Source: Amorphophallus konjac
Taxonomy: Eukaryota; Streptophyta; Magnoliopsida; Alismatales; Araceae
Length of the DNA stretch: 64,000 nucleotides
Reading direction: 5' to 3'
Assembly: GCA_022559845.1 (NCBI GenBank)
Contig: CM040123.1
Coordinates: 318,971,933 to 319,035,932, forward strand
Below are positions 59,301-64,000 of the stretch, piece by piece (position 1 is the first letter of the stretch; every line of letters begins with the position of its first letter). The notes below the pieces were generated by a model that saw only the letters and a program-made list of their open reading frames with translations, did not search any database and was not told the DNA's origin. A program made the translations under genes and the position numbers.

Positions 59301-61868
59301 TCAATATGATTTTGCAGGAACCCAAGAAGTCTTGAGTCCTGAATTACCCCTATCAGGTGTTCTAGATAATCTCTTAACAATATTGTCATCAAATTCCATT
59401 AGAGAGCAATCAGACATAGAATGTCCAAAATTTCCACAATAATGACATGAACCAACAGATTTTCTGGTCCTATGATGCATATCTACAGTAACATGAGACC
59501 TATGAAACTCAGCATGAATTTTTCTGTTGTAGGCATGAATTTTTGATTTACCATTACCTGCCCACCAGCATTCAGAAGCTCGGTGGCCAGGTTTTCCACA
59601 TTCATAACAAACAAGAGTCTTTTCTTTAAGACCAGCTTTATTTCTACCCAAGAAATTTTTGTTTGGAGGGAATCTTACAAATTTGGAATTAAAATGATTT
59701 CCCTGAACAAACCAGCAGTCCTTGACTACATGCCCATACTTACCACATTCAAAGCATCTAAGATGTTTGTTGTTTGATTCATTTTTGCCCCTGTGATTTC
59801 CTGACCAGCATTCATTTGCCTTGTGTCCAGGCTTGTTGCAATTGAAACAGATGATATGCTGACCTGAAGTAGATTCATATCTATGTGGGCCATGAGCATG
59901 TGTGAAAAATCTAGAGTTCAAATTATTGTCTTCTTTCATTTTAAAGCATGCATTCATTAGATGACCACGCCTACCACAGTAGTAACAATAAGCAACAGAT
60001 TTCTTAATGGCATGGTTTCTGTCGGATGAATTCCTAGAATGCATTGCTTCACTAGCATGCTCATCTTCAATCAACAATCTGCAGTCATCCATTACATGTC
60101 CTATCTTGTCACAATAGTAACATGACACTTGTGATTTCCTGATGACATGATTACTAACAGATTGACTAGATGCATGTGAATGAGTACATGAAGCATGAGC
60201 ATTTTGCATTGACCCATTACATTCAGCAGAGCTAACAAATTTCAGAGTACAACCAGAAATATTCTTAGCCTTCTTTGTTTGACTCTTTCTTTTCAATTTC
60301 TGATTATTCTCAACAGATTTTGTTTGCTTTTCAATTTTCTGGGCTTTGAACTGAAAGAGAGATTTTGAAGATGATTTCTCATTTTCATTTTGTTTTGGGG
60401 ATTGCCTTGAAGTACCAGCTACATCAGTGCTTTGAACAAAAGTGGTATATAGCTGGTCTTTAGTGATTTTCTTAACATCAGAACAGCAATTTGTTCCCCC
60501 TTCAGAGTTATCATCCTTCCTCTTCCCAACAGTTTTTATTTTTCCTTTAATCTTGGCAGACTCAATAGTTGAATTTTCCAGATTATGAATTTTATCTTCC
60601 AAGCTAGCAATGTGAAGTTCATAACTGGCTATTTCTTGTTCACTGCAATTAACACATTCGCTTAGAACTTGGTTTGCAGTTTTATACTTCTCAATTTCTT
60701 GTTCTAGACTGTTCAAAATTTCTGAATTTCCATCATAGACAGCTTTCCCTTTTTCTGTAGTGAGAAGTCTTTCAGACATGCCAGTATTCAACCACTTCAG
60801 TTTTTCAACTTCAGCTTTTAATTCAGTGTTTTCTTCCTCAAGATTTTTATCATGAATTTCATTATTAGCATGTCTTTCTCTTCCGGACATTAGTTCCAGT
60901 TTTTCAATTAATTCCTCTTCTCCTTCCTCCACTCTAATTTTCTCAGCCACCAAGTTTTTGTGATCCTCTTTAAGTGAGATAATTTGTTTACTCAGCCATT
61001 CATTCTTACTATAAAGATCTTCATTCCGTTCTCTTAGAGCTGAGCACATATGGCAAGTTAATTGAGCAGAAGAAGAATGTGAAGCCTCCCCATTGATTTC
61101 ATTTATTCTGACAATAAGGGTTTTATTCTTCTTTTGAAAATCCTCATTCTCCAATTTCATTTTGTCCAATTCAGAATTAACTTCAGTGAGTTCCTGCATG
61201 CCTTTTAGATGCTCCTTTTTCTTATCATTCAACTAATTCTCTATTTCTGACACTTTATCCAACCATGTTTGTTTTTCAATTTTTAGAGAATCATTTTGTT
61301 TCTTAAGATTCTGAACATCTAGCATGCAAGCATCATAGGACTTCTTCATATTTGGACAGTTTTCACATGAATCTTTCAGATTTATTCTATCACATTTCTT
61401 TTTCAATTTTTTATTTTCAGATTTCAATTTCTTGGAAACTTCTAACAAGTTTTCATACATCTCTATCAATTCATCGAAAGAGTATCCTTCTGATTCAGAG
61501 CTTACCTGAGATGAGATCTCATCTTCATCATCCCGGTTGGCCATCAAGCAGCTATCACCTTGCTGATTATGCGCAGAGATGACTCTGTCATATATTTCCT
61601 TTCCAGATGTGCACCTGAGAACAAAAGGATACATATCAGTATTAACTACAGCTCTCAAGATATTAAGAACTATGGTATTATCGCAATTCTTAGAGCTGTC
61701 CTCACTGGACCAATTGGTCTGATCTTTAGGTAAACAGTGTGGGCCTTTAGATATAAGACTCCACAAATGTGGACCAATTGAGTCTATGTACACAGCTAGG
61801 CCTCCTAGCCAACTTTCAAAATTAGAACCATCATAAATCGGAGGTCGAGCCATTAGAACAGATGGCAA
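59301..61868 (-). pseudogene. Copia-type Gag with six CCHC knuckles, split by one TAG
   Basis: Minus-strand frame 61868-61236 (211 codons) starts MPSVLMARPPIYDGSNFESW and carries the Copia Gag core (YIDSIGPHLWSLI, FVLRCTSGKEIYDRVISAH). After TAG at 61233-61235 the same frame continues for 643 codons with a long heptad-like Glu/Lys/Leu coiled coil (residues about 1-230 of this part), a basic Ser/Lys linker, then six knuckles: CYYCDKIGHVMDDC, CYYCGRRGHLMNAC, CFNCNKPGHKANEC, CFECGKYGHVVKDC, CYECGKPGHRASEC and CHYCGNFGHSMSDC (residues 371-609, about 60122-59406). The frame ends VPAKSY. Gag packages element RNA. Most LTR-element Gags have one or two knuckles. No protease follows. Whether the TAG is read through or is a defect cannot be told from one copy. 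Confidence 0.88.
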
Positions 61869-62036
61869 ACAATTTCAGCGAAGTAAAACAAATGACACGA
61901 ACTGCACTGAAACCAGATAATCAAAATAAGGCACAAGTCAATGAAGCAAGACACGATTTCAAGAGACCCACTCTGAAATGCACCAAGAACTAGCAGGATC
62001 CTCTACAGATTGTTAGATCTGATAGATCAGAGACCC

Positions 62037-62048
62037 GCTCTGATACCA
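62037..62048 (-). promoter_or_regulatory. Primer-binding site (initiator Met tRNA) of the Gag-only element
   Basis: The minus strand reads TGGTATCAGAGC, five bases inside the 5' LTR boundary at 62054. Confidence 0.95.
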
Positions 62049-62053
62049 ATTAT

Positions 62054-64000
62054 TGTGTTCGATGCAGTATTCAGAGGGGGGGTGAATGAATATAGCCTAT
62101 AAAAATTTCGCCCAATTAACAATTAGAATGCTAACAAGATAAAGCTCAACTAGAATTTCGCTCTCTTGACAAATTAAAACACTCTAAGAAAACTAATTAA
62201 CTCTTCTGCTCAACAGAAGCCAAACACATGGAGCGCCCCTATGCAATCATCTAGCGGAAGCAAACAGATAGAAACATCAAACCACTGCACAAGGGGTTTT
62301 TAGGTGGTTCGGTCCAGCAGACCTACATCCACCCCACACTCAACCCGAGTGTGCCTTCCTGTTGACTCACAGCTTGAACAGCTGGGCATCACAGCTTGCC
62401 ATACATCAGCTGGGCAACACAGCTTGCCGTCCGAGGAATCCTCCTCGCCCGCTGAGCAACACAGCTTGCTGTCCAGTGGAATCCACCACTGCAAACCGCT
62501 GGGGATTACAGCTTACCCGTCCAGAGGCAGCACCTCTACAAACCGCTGGGCAATACAGCTTGGCCGTCCAGTGGAATCCTCCACTGCCTGCTGAGCAACA
62601 CAGCTTGCTGTCCAGAGGAGTCCTCCTCTGCAACGCTGACTAACAGCTTGAAGGAAAGTATAAAAAGGAAACAAAAGACAAGATGAACAGCAATCGGAAA
62701 GCTGTAAACATAAAGCATAAAATGGCTCTCAAAGAGCTGACTGGCCTGGATTTGATCCACGGTCCAGTGAAGACTGATCTTCAAACAACTTCTCTCTCAC
62801 TCTTCTTCTCACGGTCTCACTCTCTCTTTCTCTTTTACTTCTTTCTTCTTCTGCTCACGATCACTTTCTTTCTTTTTCTTTCTCTCTGCCTCTCTTCTTC
62901 TTCTTCTCTTCTTTTTCTTCTTCTTCTTCTGTCTGGATCGAAGGCTCTCTACTCTTCAGGCTTCTGCTTCGATCACCCTTCTTCTGTGGAAGAAGGCTCA
63001 TATATATAGCAGCAGCAGCAGTATCAGCCCCGACGTGTGACCTCCACATTTCCAGCCCTAAGTATTCGGACCACGTGGCAGTCTCTCAGCATGCTTCATT
63101 CCAGCCTCGGATCACGTGCTGCCAGTCACTGGGGAATGTTCTTCCTCGGACCTGCAAGGAGATAATAACCATTAAAACTGAGGGCCACAAGAACTAAAAC
63201 TGCATGAGGTATGTGATAACAATACGAGATTCACTTTACTGAGAATGACACGAGATACACAAGATTACTACAGTACGAACTAAAAAGAGAACGACACGAA
63301 GTATCACTGTAACAAAATAAACACTACGAAGAGAACGACACGAGATACATAATAATAAAGCTAACACCACAAAGAAAACGACACGAAGTCAAACAACAGA
63401 AACCGTCACGAGTTGAAAACAACACGAAGATGAAAATAGAAACCGACACGAGTTGAAAACAACACGAAGACGAAACACAGGAATTGACACGGAGTGTGGT
63501 CAAGGTGAGAAGGACACGAAGTCTAAAAGATGACAAGGACTGACAACGACACGAGGACGAGAACATAAACCAACACGAAGTGTTGTTTCAACACAAGAAT
63601 GACACGAGGTCTAGGAAGAACAACACGAAGACGGAAATAACAAAGAACCGACTCGAACTAAGGACGACACGGAGACAGCACAGACACGGCTATCACGACA
63701 AGTGATGAAGCAGTGAAACCAGAGAAAAAGGAAACGGCTCGAGGAACAACAGTAAGTGACACGAAGACACAAAAGCAAACATAAAGAGGATGACACGAGA
63801 TCTTCAACTAAAGGACAGAAAGAAACGACTCGAGGTTCACAGAGAAACGACTCGAAGTTCGTCAGAACTATTCGAGCTACTTCAGTAACACGACACGAAG
63901 ACAGAGGGAGACACGACACGGAGTTAAACAACTGTGACTAGGACTCGAAGACATAGATGACAAGGATAGAACAACACGAAGTATTACCTCATACAAGTTT
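62054..64000 (-). repeat. 5' LTR of the Sirevirus-like element, truncated by the window end
   Basis: It is nearly identical to 54514 onward and reaches the window edge at the position matching about 56470 of the other copy, so roughly 720 bp are outside. It repeats the hairpin block (from 62432), the pyrimidine tract, the CAG run (two units shorter than in the 3' LTR) and the ACACGA cluster. Confidence 0.92.

Larger units (their letters stand above)
54514..64000 (-). mobile_element. Sirevirus-like non-autonomous Copia element, Gag only, cut by the window end
   Basis: Two direct LTR copies flank an internal region of 4861 bp (57193-62053) with a Met-tRNA primer site, one Gag reading frame and polypurine tracts. 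No protease, integrase or RT can be seen on either strand. This matches the terminal-repeat-with-GAG (TR-GAG) class of dependent elements. In the first 165 aligned bases the LTRs differ by four substitutions and two small indels, so it is much younger than the chromovirus at 11-21 kb. Confidence 0.88.

Overview
The window is nuclear DNA of a flowering plant. It has spliced genes with AT-rich introns, long plant-type LTR retrotransposons primed by initiator-Met tRNA, an En/Spm (CACTA) transposon of plant architecture, and GC-rich exons beside AT-rich introns in the patatin gene, as is common in monocots. I cannot name the species. Most of the window is transposable element or its debris. Only two ordinary host genes can be supported.

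Layout. 0-2.2 kb: the 3' end of a plus-strand gene for a SYLF (Ysc84/SH3YL1-type) lipid-binding protein. 2.2-11.1 kb: gene-poor sequence with simple repeats and one unassigned gene-like patch at 4.8-5.7 kb. 11.13-39.30 kb: one nested transposon stack. An internally deleted LINE (15-bp target duplication at 11129 and 39290) was split by a minus-strand Ty3/gypsy chromovirus (LTRs 11300-13587 and 18963-21233). A 16.3-kb CACTA transposon (21234-37569, TSD CCA) then landed on the outer tip of that element's 5' LTR. The CACTA itself carries a fragment of a second Ty3/gypsy element (33.7-36.3 kb). 40.98-45.68 kb: a complete six-exon patatin-like lipid acyl hydrolase gene on the minus strand, with a MITE-like element in its third intron. 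46-54.5 kb: intergenic DNA with a hAT-like non-autonomous element, a probable solo LTR and older remnants. 54.51 kb to the right edge: a young, non-autonomous Sirevirus-like (Copia) element that encodes only Gag.

How the parts work. The CACTA carries two divided transposase genes, both minus strand: a tnp2-type transposase with Transpos_assoc, Transposase_21, DUF4218 and DUF4216 regions, and a Transposase_24-type partner. The partner gene is the oddest object in the window. Its 5' half is an array of ten near-identical mini-exons, mostly 57 nt and phase-symmetric, separated by 63-71-nt introns. Its last intron holds a roughly 20-copy, 179-bp satellite. Frameshifts and a stop codon indicate that this copy is inactive.

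The Gag-only element at the right has six CCHC knuckles, one in-frame TAG, several polypurine tracts, dense ACACGA motifs and a set of tandem LTR hairpins whose stems differ by compensating base changes. All domain calls come from reading translations by eye. No database search or alignment was run.
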